Source: Chitinophagaceae bacterium (GTDB lineage: Bacteria; Bacteroidota; Bacteroidia; Chitinophagales; Chitinophagaceae). Taken from it: DNA of 64,000 nucleotides. Shown piece by piece: positions 34,437-43,849 of this stretch. Location of the stretch: positions 62,001 through 126,000 of the forward strand of contig JAHBTJ010000017.1 in NCBI GenBank assembly GCA_019638595.1, written 5' to 3'. The notes beneath the pieces are model-generated. The model had not been told where the DNA came from. It was given only the letters and a program-made list of their open reading frames with translations, and searched no databases. Made by a program: the position numbers and the translations under genes. Every line of letters starts with the position of its first letter. The stretch's first letter is position 1.

Positions 34437-34643
34437 ATGAAAAAAAATGTAGGCTCCGCAGACCGGGCAATCCGGCTCACTTTAGCAGTGGTTTTTACTT
34501 TATTGTATGTAACAAAGGTTGTTACCGGCACTCCCGGCATTGTTCTGCTGGTAGCCGGCATCATCCTGGCACTTACTTCATTGATCAATTTCTGCCCGGT
34601 TTACGCTTTATTGGGCATCCGTACCTGTACCGTAAAAAAATAA
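34437..34643 (+). CDS. YgaP-like (DUF2892) membrane protein, second copy
   Basis: 68 residues with the pattern typical of the DUF2892 family: NVGSADRAIRLTLAVVFTLL, a second helix IVLLVAGIILALTSLINF and the motif CPVYALLGIRTC with two conserved cysteines. It has its own predicted Crp/Fnr-controlled promoter and closes the sulfur locus. Function is unknown; linkage to rhodanese genes is common. Confidence 0.75.
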   Translation: MKKNVGSADRAIRLTLAVVFTLLYVTKVVTGTPGIVLLVAGIILALTSLINFCPVYALLGIRTCTVKK

Positions 34644-34816
34644 AAACCACGATTTTATAGCCAGGCTACCCGGTATTTTTGCCTTTTTTTGACCCACCTG
34701 GCATTTTTCCCTTCTGTTCATCGAAGGTTTAAGGCTGATCATCGAAATCAGCTTTTACAGATTGAGTTGCATTTTATTTTTACAGTCGCTTAGTTACCCT
34801 AAAACCAATACCTATT

Positions 34817-35761
34817 ATGCAACTTAAAAGAATTATAGTTGTAATTGTAGCATGTCTCTCCAGCGCTTTCTTCTGCATATATACTATTCCCATACACAGA
34901 AGTTACCTGGCCGAAATAGAGATCAACGCAGACGACCTCATTACCTACCGCACATTACTGGACACAACCAACTGGAACAGGTGGTATAAACATAATGATC
35001 AAACATTCCAGGCTATACCGCATACTATTTCTATCATTCCTGATAAGCAAAAAAAGAAGTTCGCATACGTATTGCATGAAAATGAAAATGAAATACGCGA
35101 GGGCGGCATACAGATCATTAAAAGTAACAGGTGGAACAGCAAAATCAAATGGACCGAAAAGCTGGTATTTGAAAAAGACATTCAGCAGAAATTAAAATTG
35201 CTTTTTCATCCTGAAGAGTTCAGGTCGGTTTTTTTACAGAATGTTATTCAGTTTAAAAGCCATATTGAACATCCCGACAATATATTTGGCGGTATTGCTT
35301 TTGAACGTCGCAATATTCCCGCAAAAAAGCTGGTCATTCTTTCCGATACTGCAAGTGCAAGCGATATTGAAGCCAAAGCCAACGAGCTGCACCAGTTTAT
35401 TATTAATTCTGTCCCGGAAAAATATTTAGTACAAAAAGATATTTATATCAGCCAGCACGAAATATTCAACGATACCCTTGCATACATAAGAGTGGGTGTA
35501 AGTGTTTCCGAAGACCTGTTCACAGTAAAAGCGCCGCTGGATATTCGTGATACCGAAGATCATTCCGCTATTGTAATGTATATTGAAAAAGGGTATACGG
35601 AGATCAACGAAGACATTTCCATTATGTACGAATGGCTGAAAAAGAATGATGCCAGGCCATCTACCGGTTTCTGGATAGAACATACCCCCTCTACCGCCAT
35701 TGCCCAAAACGATGTAAAGCATCCGCTTACCATCATCCAGGAATTTTATTCGATAAAATAG
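34817..35761 (+). CDS. Membrane-anchored protein with SRPBCC-like and effector-binding-like regions
   Basis: 314 residues. A short N-terminal hydrophobic helix (IIVVIVACLSSAFFCIYTI) is followed by a region with NWNRWYKHNDQTF that resembles the start of polyketide cyclase/SRPBCC proteins, and a C-terminal half (from about 210, IYISQHEIFNDTLAYIRVGV and VMYIEKGYTEINEDISIMYEWL) that resembles the AraC effector-binding (GyrI-like) fold. There is no DNA-binding domain. Proteins of this arrangement occur in Bacteroidota with unknown ligand. It stands alone, not in an evident operon. Confidence 0.65.
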   Translation: MQLKRIIVVIVACLSSAFFCIYTIPIHRSYLAEIEINADDLITYRTLLDTTNWNRWYKHNDQTFQAIPHTISIIPDKQKKKFAYVLHENENEIREGGIQIIKSNRWNSKIKWTEKLVFEKDIQQKLKLLFHPEEFRSVFLQNVIQFKSHIEHPDNIFGGIAFERRNIPAKKLVILSDTASASDIEAKANELHQFIINSVPEKYLVQKDIYISQHEIFNDTLAYIRVGVSVSEDLFTVKAPLDIRDTEDHSAIVMYIEKGYTEINEDISIMYEWLKKNDARPSTGFWIEHTPSTAIAQNDVKHPLTIIQEFYSIK

Positions 35762-35857
35762 CATGAAAAGTAAAGCCCGGAAGACATTTGGGAAATTATT
35801 CACTCCATATCTCCCCTCACCCAGGCGGACGCACAAACAGGTATGAATTGCGCAGAA

Positions 35858-35968
35858 AGGGTAGCACCTACGAGGCATAATAACAGCTTATTTTTTTGCA
35901 GCACAAGGACAATCCGTTTGTAAACCACTGGCAGGCTCAATTCCCTGCTATACCGTAGGTGCAGCCCT
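35858..35968. repeat. Imperfect inverted repeat in a 397-base intergenic gap (REP-like or miniature element)
   Basis: AGGGTAGCACCTACG at 35858-35872 is mirrored by CGTAGGTGCAGCCCT at 35954-35968 (13 of 15 positions pair), enclosing 81 bases. The surrounding gap (35762-36158) has no convincing gene; a reverse frame across it lacks any recognisable domain. The arms resemble dispersed palindromic words in Bacteroidota, but this window has one copy only, so mobility is inference. Confidence 0.45.
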
Positions 35969-36145
35969 CTTTTACCCCCTGAGCATGGAAAATTTCTGAC
36001 GGCCCCTGCGAAAATTGGAACTTTCCTCATCACAGGTAAATACCGCCTTTTGTAATTGTTGTATAACCACATTAACAAGACCTGTACGCCAAAATAGGAT
36101 GCGTTTGCCCTGTTACCCTGGCCATCTTTCTTACTCAACTAACAG

Positions 36146-36153
36146 TATCTTTG
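36146..36153 (+). promoter_or_regulatory. Candidate -7 element of trmB (near-leaderless)
   Basis: TATCTTTG matches TAnnTTTG and ends five bases before the ATG at 36159. If used, the transcript would start at or next to the start codon. A TTG at the -33 position is not evident. Confidence 0.35.
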
Positions 36154-36158
36154 CCCGC

Positions 36159-36863
36159 ATGGGTCATAAGAAACTAATTCGTTTTGAAGCGATCAAAAGC
36201 TTCAGGAATGTGCTGCAGTATCCTGAAGGAATGCCTGGCAAATGGAATCATTTCTTTAAAAATGAAAATGATATTACCCTTGAGCTTGCTTGTGGAAAAG
36301 GAGAATATACCGCAGGACTTGCCCGGAAATATCCCGGCAGGAATTTTATTGGAGTAGATCTTAAAGGCAACCGCATTTGGGCGGGCGCTAAAAAATGCCT
36401 GGACGAAAAGCTGGAAAACGCAGCCTTTCTCCGCACACAAATAGAAAGGATCACTGATTATTTTGCCCCGGGAGAGGTGAAAGAAATCTGGATCACATTT
36501 CCCGATCCGCAATTAAGACTGTCAAGGGCAAAAAAAAGACTTACACACCCCCGGTTTCTGCGGCTTTATCAAAAAATAGCAGCTCCCGGCGGAGCTGTTC
36601 ATCTCAAAACAGATTCTCCCGACCTGTACCGGTTTACCAAAACGGTAGCCCAACTTTACCAACTACCGGTACTGGAGGATATAGAGGATATTTATAACGA
36701 AGCTGTCATCAGCGAAGAACTGCAGATCAAAACATATTACGAAAGCCTGGACATAGCTCAAAGCAACAGGGTACATTATCTTAAGCTTACATTAAATGGT
36801 GAAATTTCGCCTGAAAAAGACGAGCAATTAAAACAGTTGCTGCAGGAACCGGCTGTTGATTGA
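36159..36863 (+). CDS. trmB: tRNA (guanine-N7-)-methyltransferase
   Basis: 234 residues. The SAM-binding region LELACGKGEYTAGLA near residue 45, GVDLKGNRIWAG, and the family motif ITFPDPQLRLSRAKKRLTHP (about residues 118-137) identify TrmB, which makes m7G46 in the variable loop of tRNA. The Bacteroidota version has FPDPQ in place of FPDPW. The open frame extends upstream to 36015, but the ATG at 36159 matches the family start and a promoter-like element ends just before it. Confidence 0.9.
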   Translation: MGHKKLIRFEAIKSFRNVLQYPEGMPGKWNHFFKNENDITLELACGKGEYTAGLARKYPGRNFIGVDLKGNRIWAGAKKCLDEKLENAAFLRTQIERITDYFAPGEVKEIWITFPDPQLRLSRAKKRLTHPRFLRLYQKIAAPGGAVHLKTDSPDLYRFTKTVAQLYQLPVLEDIEDIYNEAVISEELQIKTYYESLDIAQSNRVHYLKLTLNGEISPEKDEQLKQLLQEPAVD

Positions 36864-36930
36864 AAGAAAAAACTGTGTATGAAAATATACCTGGCCCTGA
36901 AGAGCGAACTATCAACCGAACAATAATACC

Positions 36931-37323
36931 ATGCAACGAAAAGCAAAGCCTAAGGCTTTAAAAACAAAAGCGCCCGGCAGGAACAGGGCAGCCGGCAAGG
37001 ATTCTTTTTTTGAATCGGTGTACGAAGTAGTAAGGTTGATACCCAAAGGACGCGCCACCTCCTATGGAGCCATTGCGGCATACCTTGGTACAAAGCTGAG
37101 CGCACGCATGGTGGGCTGGGCAATGAATGCAGCAGGTAATGTTACCCCTTCTGTTCCAGCGCACCGCGTGGTAAACCGCAATGGTATGCTTAGCGGTAAG
37201 CATCATTTTCCGGAACCCGGCTTAATGGAAAAATTGCTGAAGAAAGAAGGGATTAAAATAAAAAATGATACCATTGTTGATTTTGAAAAAGTATTCTGGG
37301 ATCCCTCCCGTGAATTGCTGTAG
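36931..37323 (+). CDS. Alkyltransferase-like protein (ATL), MGMT family without catalytic Cys
   Basis: The 130-residue protein has a basic N-terminal extension (residues 1-24 rich in Lys, Arg and Ala), then the MGMT DNA-binding domain with VVRLIPKGRATSYGAIAAYLG and RMVGWAMNAAGN. The active-site motif is PAHRV (A77) where O6-alkylguanine transferases have PCHRV, so it cannot transfer alkyl groups. ATL proteins bind O6-alkylguanine in DNA and recruit nucleotide excision repair. Bacterial ATLs often have Trp at this position; Ala is also known. Confidence 0.85.
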   Translation: MQRKAKPKALKTKAPGRNRAAGKDSFFESVYEVVRLIPKGRATSYGAIAAYLGTKLSARMVGWAMNAAGNVTPSVPAHRVVNRNGMLSGKHHFPEPGLMEKLLKKEGIKIKNDTIVDFEKVFWDPSRELL

Positions 37324-37369
37324 CAGCATTCAGCTAATTGCCTTAGCTTACAGTTAAAATAGAACCGCT

Positions 37370-38188
37370 ATGTCATTTAAGGGAAAAACAGTTTTTATTA
37401 CAGGAGCAAGCAGGGGTATTGGCAAAGCCATTGCACTAAGATTAGCAAAAGAAGGAGCACAGATAGTAATAGCAGCGAAGTCGGTGGAAGAAACCCCTAA
37501 GCTCGGCGGCACTATTTTTTCCGCCGCCAAAGAAGTAGTGGAAGCCGGAGGAGAGGCTTTGCCTGTTCAATGCGATATACGGAACGAAGAGCAGATAGCA
37601 CAGGCTGTAGCCAAAACCATTGAAGTGTTTGGTGGAATAGATATTTTGATCAACAACGCTTCCGCCATTTCACTCACCCCCGTAGAAAAAACAGAACCCA
37701 AGCGCTTCGACCTGATGTTCGACATCAATGTAAGAGGAACTTTTTTTGTAAGTCGCGCCTGCATACCCTACCTGCGCAAAGGAAACAACCCGCATATCCT
37801 GAACTTATCGCCTCCTGTAAATCTTCAACCCAAATGGCTGGGCAACCATGTAGCATACACAATGAGCAAGTACAACATGAGCATGATCGCATTAGGGCTG
37901 GCGGAGGAATTAAAGAAAGATAAAATAGCAGCCAATACGCTGTGGCCCCAAACAACCATTGCAACCGCGGCTGTTCAAAACCTGTTAGGAGGAGATGCGC
38001 TGATAAAAATGAGCCGTACTCCCGACATTGTTGCAGACGCAGCATATTATATTCTTTCGCGCCCATCGGATAGTTGTACAGGCAATTCCTTTATTGATGA
38101 ACGGGTGCTGGCCGAAGAAGGCATTACCGATCTAAGCAAATATAACGTGGTACCCGGCGCACAGTTATATCCTGACCTGTTTTTGTAG
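37370..38188 (+). CDS. SDR family oxidoreductase, HSDL2-like
   Basis: 272 residues with the NAD(P) loop TGASRGIG (residues 10-17), NNASAISLTPVE, LNLSPPVN in place of the usual Ser loop, and the Tyr/Lys pair in AYTMSKYNMSM. The long insertion SVEETPKLGGTIFSAAKEVVEAGG is typical of hydroxysteroid dehydrogenase-like protein 2 family members, often annotated as short-chain dehydrogenases of lipid or propionyl metabolism. Substrate is unknown. It follows the ATL gene by 46 bases on the same strand. Confidence 0.83.
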   Translation: MSFKGKTVFITGASRGIGKAIALRLAKEGAQIVIAAKSVEETPKLGGTIFSAAKEVVEAGGEALPVQCDIRNEEQIAQAVAKTIEVFGGIDILINNASAISLTPVEKTEPKRFDLMFDINVRGTFFVSRACIPYLRKGNNPHILNLSPPVNLQPKWLGNHVAYTMSKYNMSMIALGLAEELKKDKIAANTLWPQTTIATAAVQNLLGGDALIKMSRTPDIVADAAYYILSRPSDSCTGNSFIDERVLAEEGITDLSKYNVVPGAQLYPDLFL

Positions 38189-38199
38189 AAGCTTGTAAC

Positions 38200-38408
38200 C
38201 TGTGTCAGCTATCAGCGGTCAGGTATCAGCCGTCAGCAATGGAAAGTTGACAATTGACAGTGGACAATGAAAAATTACGCGTTTACCGTTTGAGGTTTAT
38301 AGTCTACACAACTTCAAACAACAAACCTGAAACTATAAACCAGAAACCACAAACATCTCAAATTTCAAATCTCGAATCTCAAATCCTCCCTCCTGAAACT
38401 TGTAACCT
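38200..38408. repeat. Intergenic word-repeat array
   Basis: Between the convergent SDR and metG genes the sequence is made of short degenerate words. Examples are TCAGCTATCAGC-like phrases (CAGCTATCAGCGGTCAGG, ATCAGCCGTCAGC), AACTATAAACC at 38331-38341, TCTCAAATTTCAAATCTCG and GAAACTTGTAACCT at 38395-38408. The same words recur in the gaps at 10.2, 43.9 and 56.4 kb. No open frame or RNA family is recognisable. Confidence 0.6.
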
Positions 38409-38411
38409 TCA

Positions 38412-40511
38412 CTAGCTTACTCCCGCTCCCGGAATTATTACATTTTCCGGCTTTACAAAATGTAGCTTACCAGCTTCATCTTCCGCCATCAGTATCATAC
38501 CGTTGCTTTCTATTCCCCTCATTTTTCTTGGAGCCAGGTTGGCCACCACCACCACCTGTTTCCCAACAATTTCCTCTGGCTTAAAATGCAGGGCTATACC
38601 CGATACAATGGTCCGCTTTTCAAAGCCAAGGTCTACTTCCAGCGTCAACAGCTTATCTGCTTTTTCTACTTTGGAGGCCGCATCAATAGTGCCCACCCGT
38701 AAATCCAGCTTTGCGAAATCATCATATATAATCTCAGGTTTTAAAACCGGCGCTACCTCTGCCTTATCTCCGGCAGTTGTTGCAGCTACTGCTACCTTGT
38801 CAACGGCGTTGGCTTTGAGCTTTTCAATTTGGGCAGCTATCTCGCTGTCTTCAATTTTACGGAATAGCAGCTCGGGTGCACGAAGACTATATCCTACGCT
38901 CAGCAACTTCAGGCTTCCGGCATTTTCCCAATCCAGCATCTTTTCCACTACCTTAAGCATATGCAGCATTTTTCTGGCGGTGCCCGGTAAAAATGGATTG
39001 ATCAGTATGGCCAGGTTAGCGGTGAGCTGCAAGCTCAGGTGCAAACAGTTGTCAATTTCTTTTTGGGCCAACGCCGCAGCCTCGCCGCCTTCGGTTATTT
39101 TTTTGGCTTTGATCCAGGGCTCTTTTTCCTGCATATAACGATTACCCTTACGCGACAATTCAATTACTTCAAACAATGCCTCCCTGAAGCGGTATTCCTC
39201 CAGGCTTTTTGTAATCTTTTCTACTGCCTGCTTTATATCAGCTATCAACTGCTGATCGGCAGCGTCTATAGTATCGTTGTGAAAAGGAGGCACCTTTCCG
39301 CCACACAGCTTATGCATCAATACCAGCGCACGGTTTACAAAATTGCCGAATATCGCTACCAGCTCGCTGTTATTCCTGTCCTGGAAATCCTTCCAGGTAA
39401 AATCATTGTCTTTGGTTTCCGGCGCGTTGGCGCACAATACATAGCGCAGCACATCTTCACAACCTGGAAAATCCTTAATATATTCATGCACCCAAACCGC
39501 CCAGTTACGGCTGGTGGATACTTTATCGCCTTCAATATTCAGGAACTCATTCGCCGGCACATTATCGGGCAATACAAAATTGCCATGCGCTCTCAGCATA
39601 GCGGGAAAGATGATACAGTGAAAAACAATATTATCTTTTCCAATAAAATGCACCAGCTTGGTATCTTCCTTACACCAGTAATCTTCCCATTTATCGGTAA
39701 GCTCTTTTGTAGCGCTAATATACCCTATGGGCGCGTCAAACCAAACATACAACACTTTTCCTTCCGCATCGGGCAACGGAACCTTCACGCCCCAACTACT
39801 GTCCCTGGTCATTGCCCTGCTCTGCAAACCGCTGTCCAGCCAGCTTTTACATTGCCCGTACACATTATTCTTCCACTCCTTATGATCTTCCAGCACCCAT
39901 TGCTTCAACCATTCTTCATAGTGCTGCAAAGGAAAATACCAGTGCTTTGTTGTACGTTTTACCGGCACCGCATCGCTGAGCGTACTGCGTGGATTGATCA
40001 ACTGTTCAGGGCTTAGTGCAGACCCGCATTTCTCGCACTGGTCGCCATATGCATTAGGGTTGCCACAAACCGGGCAGGTACCTGTAATATACCTGTCGGC
40101 TAAAAAAACCTTCGCCTGCTCGTCGTAATACTGCTCCGTTTCCTTTTCTTCAAATAAACCGGCATCATACAGCTTTTTAAAAAAATCTGCCGATGTTTGG
40201 TGGTGAACAGCATTACTGGTGCGGGAATAAATATCAAACGATATACCCATCTTTTCAAAACTGTCTTTAATGATCGCATGATATTTATCTACGATCTGCT
40301 GCGGGCTCACTCCCTCCTTCATGGCACGGATAGTGATGGGTACGCCATGCTCATCGCTTCCTCCTACAAATTTCACATCCCGCTTTTGCGCCCGCTGGTA
40401 ACGCACATAAATATCCGCCGGAATATAACATCCCGCTAAATGACCAATATGCACAGGCCCGTTGGCATAGGGTAATGCCGCCGTAACCAGTATTCTTTTA
40501 TAATCTTCCAT
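38412..40511 (-). CDS. metG: Methionyl-tRNA synthetase
   Basis: 699 residues. [12 protein letters not shown] carries the HIGH motif near residue 20, a zinc knuckle [18 protein letters not shown] lies near 145-162, and the KMSKS loop reads [12 protein letters not shown]. An anticodon-binding helical domain and a C-terminal EMAP-like tRNA-binding domain (from about residue 595, [20 protein letters not shown] in part, [15 protein letters not shown]) complete the standard long MetG. It charges tRNA-Met in the cytoplasm. The start at 40511 is followed at once by the conserved catalytic core. Confidence 0.95.
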   Translation of the reverse strand: MEDYKRILVTAALPYANGPVHIGHLAGCYIPADIYVRYQRAQKRDVKFVGGSDEHGVPITIRAMKEGVSPQQIVDKYHAIIKDSFEKMGISFDIYSRTSNAVHHQTSADFFKKLYDAGLFEEKETEQYYDEQAKVFLADRYITGTCPVCGNPNAYGDQCEKCGSALSPEQLINPRSTLSDAVPVKRTTKHWYFPLQHYEEWLKQWVLEDHKEWKNNVYGQCKSWLDSGLQSRAMTRDSSWGVKVPLPDAEGKVLYVWFDAPIGYISATKELTDKWEDYWCKEDTKLVHFIGKDNIVFHCIIFPAMLRAHGNFVLPDNVPANEFLNIEGDKVSTSRNWAVWVHEYIKDFPGCEDVLRYVLCANAPETKDNDFTWKDFQDRNNSELVAIFGNFVNRALVLMHKLCGGKVPPFHNDTIDAADQQLIADIKQAVEKITKSLEEYRFREALFEVIELSRKGNRYMQEKEPWIKAKKITEGGEAAALAQKEIDNCLHLSLQLTANLAILINPFLPGTARKMLHMLKVVEKMLDWENAGSLKLLSVGYSLRAPELLFRKIEDSEIAAQIEKLKANAVDKVAVAATTAGDKAEVAPVLKPEIIYDDFAKLDLRVGTIDAASKVEKADKLLTLEVDLGFEKRTIVSGIALHFKPEEIVGKQVVVVANLAPRKMRGIESNGMILMAEDEAGKLHFVKPENVIIPGAGVS

Positions 40512-40600
40512 ATGCTCTAAAAAGAATGCAAAAGTAACTCAATGGCACGACATGAAGCGATTTGCTATCTTCGTCTTTTATGCTTGTTAAATTGTTCGCA

Positions 40601-42757
40601 ATGAAGAAAATCATCCCTGTATTACTGTTCGCGTTGGCCTGCTGCCTGTTAAAACCGGCTTTTGCCAACGAAGGAATGTGGTTGCCGCAACTGCTGGCTG
40701 CCTTAAATGAAAAGGAAATGAAGGCTATGGGTATGAAAATAAGCGCGAAGGATATTTACGACATCAATAAAAGCAGCCTGAAGGATGCCATTGTAAGCCT
40801 GGGCGGATTTTGTACGGCAGAAGTAATTTCGGGAGATGGGCTTTTGCTCACCAACCATCACTGCGCGTTTGACGCCATACAGAAGCATACTACCCTGCAG
40901 CACAACTATATTGACCGGGGTTTTTGGGCAATGAACCGGAAAGACGAGCTACCCAATCCCGGGCTTACCGCTACGTTTATCGTACGTATTGAAGAAGTAA
41001 CCCAACAGGCGCTTCAAAATATAACCGGTGACATGGAGGAAAGAGAACGGCAGTCTGCGGTAGACAAAAATCTTAACGCAGTAAGGGCAGCCACTGCAAA
41101 AGAGGAGTGGCAGGATGTGCTGATCCGCCCGTTTTTTGAAGGCAACCGGTATTTTTTATTTATTACAGAAACGTATACAGATATACGATTGGCGGGAGCG
41201 CCCCCATCTTCTATCGGGAAATTTGGCAGCGATACCGATAACTGGATGTGGCCGCGCCATACCGGCGATTTTGCCATGTTCCGCATTTATGCAGATAAAA
41301 ACAATCGCCCTGCCGCATACTCAGCCGATAATATACCCTACAAGCCCAAACGGTTCCTGAATATTTCGCTCGATGGGCTGGAGAAGAACGACTTTACGAT
41401 GGTATTTGGGTTCCCGGGGAGAACACAGGAATATTTATATTCCGCCGCTATCGCGCAGGTGCTGAACCGCCAGAACCCCGCCAAAATAGCCATCCGTAAC
41501 CAGGCGCTCAATATAACGGATAAGTATATGCGCCAGGATCCGGGTATTAAGATCCAGTATGCGTCCAAATTTGCCTCTACCGCCAACGCCTGGAAAAAAT
41601 GGATAGGAGAAAGCCAGGGGTTGCAGGCAACGAACGCCGTTGCAAAAAGGCAGCAATATGAAGCCGAGTTCCAGAAAAGGGTAAATGCCGCCGATAGCCT
41701 GGGCAAATACAAAACCCTGTTAAACGAGCTCAGTGCCGCATATACTTCTTTTGATGCCCCCGCATTGTACCGCGATATTTTTAATGAAACGGTACGGAAT
41801 GTAGAAATGCTTTCTTTTACCACCCGTGTCATTCCCTTGATCAATGCATCCACCAAAGGCGAAGCCACCTACAACAATCATCGCGATGACCTGAAGGAAT
41901 ACAGCACCGGATTCTTTAAGAATTTTCAGCCTTCGGTTGATAAGGAAGTAGCGGTTGCATTGCTTGAGCTGTACAAAGAAAAAATGCCGGTATCTTTTAT
42001 TCCTGCTGTTCTACAGAACGGCAGCAATACAACAGACCTGGTGCAACATATCTTCAGCACTTCTTCACTGGTAAGCGCAACCGCTTTTAATAATGTTATA
42101 AGCAAACCAATGGCTGAAGCCGTGAACATATTAAGAACAGATCCCCTGGTGCAGCTTGCTTCGGAAATGGGCAAATTATATGCTGATAACAACCTGCCTG
42201 CCATTAACGAGTGGCAGGTAAAAATAAACAGGCTGCAGCAGGTATATATGAAGGCGCAGATGGAAGTATTTCGTGAAAAGAAATTTTATCCCGATGCCAA
42301 CAGTACATTACGCGTTACATACGGTAAGGTAAATGGTTATACCGCAAAAGATGCGGTTTTGTATGATCATTACACTTACCTTGACGGCGTAATGGAGAAG
42401 TATGTGCCCGGCGATTATGAATTTGACGTTCCTGCAAAACTAATTGAGCTGCACGCTAAAAAAGATTATGGCAGGTATGGCATTAACGGAAAGATGCCGG
42501 TTTGCTTTATCGCCTCCAATCATACCACGGGCGGCAATTCCGGCAGTCCCGCGCTCGATGCCTACGGCAACCTGGTAGGATTGAATTTCGACCGGGTATG
42601 GGAAGGAACCATGAGCGATATCAACTACGATGCCTCTATATGCCGTAATATTATGGTGGATGTACGGTATATTTTATTTATTGTAGACAAGTTTGCCGGC
42701 GCAGGTCACCTGCTGAACGAAATGAAGCTGGTGAACCCGAAGAAGATAAAAAAGTGA
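40601..42757 (+). CDS. S46 family dipeptidyl-peptidase, DPP11-type
   Basis: About 718 residues from the ATG at 40601 (in-frame ATG at 40580 and TTG at 40562 are less likely because the next residues MKKIIPVLLFALACC form a signal peptide). The trypsin-like catalytic Ser is in HTTGGNSGSP and the catalytic His in TNHHCAF. An Arg occurs exactly 18 residues after the nucleophile (GLNFDRVWEG). In P. gingivalis DPP11 Ser655 and Arg673 have the same spacing and the Arg gives Asp/Glu specificity; DPP7 has Gly there. The enzyme should release dipeptides with P1 Asp or Glu in the periplasm. It has an intrinsic terminator. Confidence 0.9.
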   Translation: MKKIIPVLLFALACCLLKPAFANEGMWLPQLLAALNEKEMKAMGMKISAKDIYDINKSSLKDAIVSLGGFCTAEVISGDGLLLTNHHCAFDAIQKHTTLQHNYIDRGFWAMNRKDELPNPGLTATFIVRIEEVTQQALQNITGDMEERERQSAVDKNLNAVRAATAKEEWQDVLIRPFFEGNRYFLFITETYTDIRLAGAPPSSIGKFGSDTDNWMWPRHTGDFAMFRIYADKNNRPAAYSADNIPYKPKRFLNISLDGLEKNDFTMVFGFPGRTQEYLYSAAIAQVLNRQNPAKIAIRNQALNITDKYMRQDPGIKIQYASKFASTANAWKKWIGESQGLQATNAVAKRQQYEAEFQKRVNAADSLGKYKTLLNELSAAYTSFDAPALYRDIFNETVRNVEMLSFTTRVIPLINASTKGEATYNNHRDDLKEYSTGFFKNFQPSVDKEVAVALLELYKEKMPVSFIPAVLQNGSNTTDLVQHIFSTSSLVSATAFNNVISKPMAEAVNILRTDPLVQLASEMGKLYADNNLPAINEWQVKINRLQQVYMKAQMEVFREKKFYPDANSTLRVTYGKVNGYTAKDAVLYDHYTYLDGVMEKYVPGDYEFDVPAKLIELHAKKDYGRYGINGKMPVCFIASNHTTGGNSGSPALDAYGNLVGLNFDRVWEGTMSDINYDASICRNIMVDVRYILFIVDKFAGAGHLLNEMKLVNPKKIKK

Positions 42758-42760
42758 GTA

Positions 42761-42807
42761 CAGGGTTCCGAACCTTTTGAAAGGTTCGGAACCCTGCTTT
42801 TTATTTT
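42761..42807 (+). terminator. Strong intrinsic terminator after the DPP11-type gene
   Basis: A 17-bp perfect inverted repeat (arms at 42761-42777 and 42780-42796, two-base centre) begins three bases after the stop codon and is followed by CTTTTTATTTT. The long perfect stem suggests efficient termination. Confidence 0.85.
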
Positions 42808-42832
42808 GCAATTAAGTATTTTTACCGCGGTT

Positions 42833-43846
42833 ATGAATCGTAAACATTTTTTATCGTCGGTGTTAACGGCCGGAACAGCCTTACCGGCAATTGCTTCCTT
42901 GTTACATGATGCCGATACTCCCCCCCTTGTTCCCCCGGCCCTGAAACCGGGTGATGTGATCGGTATTACTTCTCCGGCAGGCTTTATTACAATAAATGAG
43001 CTGCAGCCGGCCATACAAAAAATAGAGAGCTGGGGATTGAAGGTAAGGCTGGGTAATACCATCGGGAAACGGGATTTCAGCTTTGGCGGTACAGATAATG
43101 AAAGAGCCAGGGATTTTCAGCAAATGCTGGATGACCCAGCCATTAAAGCCATTATGTGCGCACGGGGAGGATATGGCGCTGTAAGGATCATTGATAATTT
43201 GAATTTTTCAAAATTCCAGGGCAGGCCCAAATGGATCATCGGGTTCAGCGATATTACCGTACTGCATTCGCACATCAACAGTAATTACAAAATAGCTACC
43301 ATTCATTCTAAAATGTGTAACAGCTTTCCGGAAGACTGGAATAAGGCGGAACCAATACAGGTTGAAACCATTGCCTCTATTAAGGATGCGCTGACCGGTA
43401 TAAAAATGAAATATGCCGCAACGCCCAACGAAAGGAACAGGACAGGCATAGTGGAAGGAACATTGATTGGCGGCAATTTAAAAACAATAGAAAACCTTTC
43501 GGGCTCGAAATCGGAAATAAAAACTGCGGGAAAGATCTTGTTTGTAGAAGATACCGGCGAATATCTTTACAGCATTGACAGGATGTTCTGGAACCTGAAG
43601 CGTACCAATAAATTATCCCAGCTAAAAGCTTTGATCATAGGCGGCTTTAAAATAAAGCCCGATGAACCCGGCGAAGAGTTTGGAAGGAATTTGCAGGACA
43701 TTGTTTGGGAAAAAGTGAAGGAATACAGTTATCCTGTTTGTTTTGATTTCCCCGTTGGGCACCAAAAAAATAATTTTGCTGTAAAATGCGGTGTATTACA
43801 CCGGTTAAGCGTAACCGCAGGTAAAGTAGAGTTGGTGGAAATATAA
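42833..43846 (+). CDS. S66 LD-carboxypeptidase, first of two paralogues (exported)
   Basis: About 337 residues from the ATG at 42833, with an N-terminal export signal (FLSSVLTAGTALPAIASLL). The serine nucleophile lies in IGFSDITVLHSH, equivalent to Ser106 of E. coli LdcA (GHSDFTA). The catalytic Glu and His regions are FVEDTGEYLYSIDRM and DFPVGHQKNNFAVKCG. The family cleaves the L,D bond of tetrapeptides in cell-wall recycling. Because it has an export signal, it probably works on peptidoglycan in the periplasm. A related gene lies 183 bases downstream without such a signal. Confidence 0.87.
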   Translation: MNRKHFLSSVLTAGTALPAIASLLHDADTPPLVPPALKPGDVIGITSPAGFITINELQPAIQKIESWGLKVRLGNTIGKRDFSFGGTDNERARDFQQMLDDPAIKAIMCARGGYGAVRIIDNLNFSKFQGRPKWIIGFSDITVLHSHINSNYKIATIHSKMCNSFPEDWNKAEPIQVETIASIKDALTGIKMKYAATPNERNRTGIVEGTLIGGNLKTIENLSGSKSEIKTAGKILFVEDTGEYLYSIDRMFWNLKRTNKLSQLKALIIGGFKIKPDEPGEEFGRNLQDIVWEKVKEYSYPVCFDFPVGHQKNNFAVKCGVLHRLSVTAGKVELVEI

Positions 43847-43849
43847 AGA

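Noticed and set aside
35800-36138. Minus-strand open frame of 112 codons in the gap before trmB
   Set aside because: No recognisable domain, spans an inverted repeat and lies over the trmB upstream region; probably chance or part of the repeat.
39039-40016. 325-codon plus-strand frame opposite metG
   Set aside because: Antisense shadow of a clearly identified synthetase gene.
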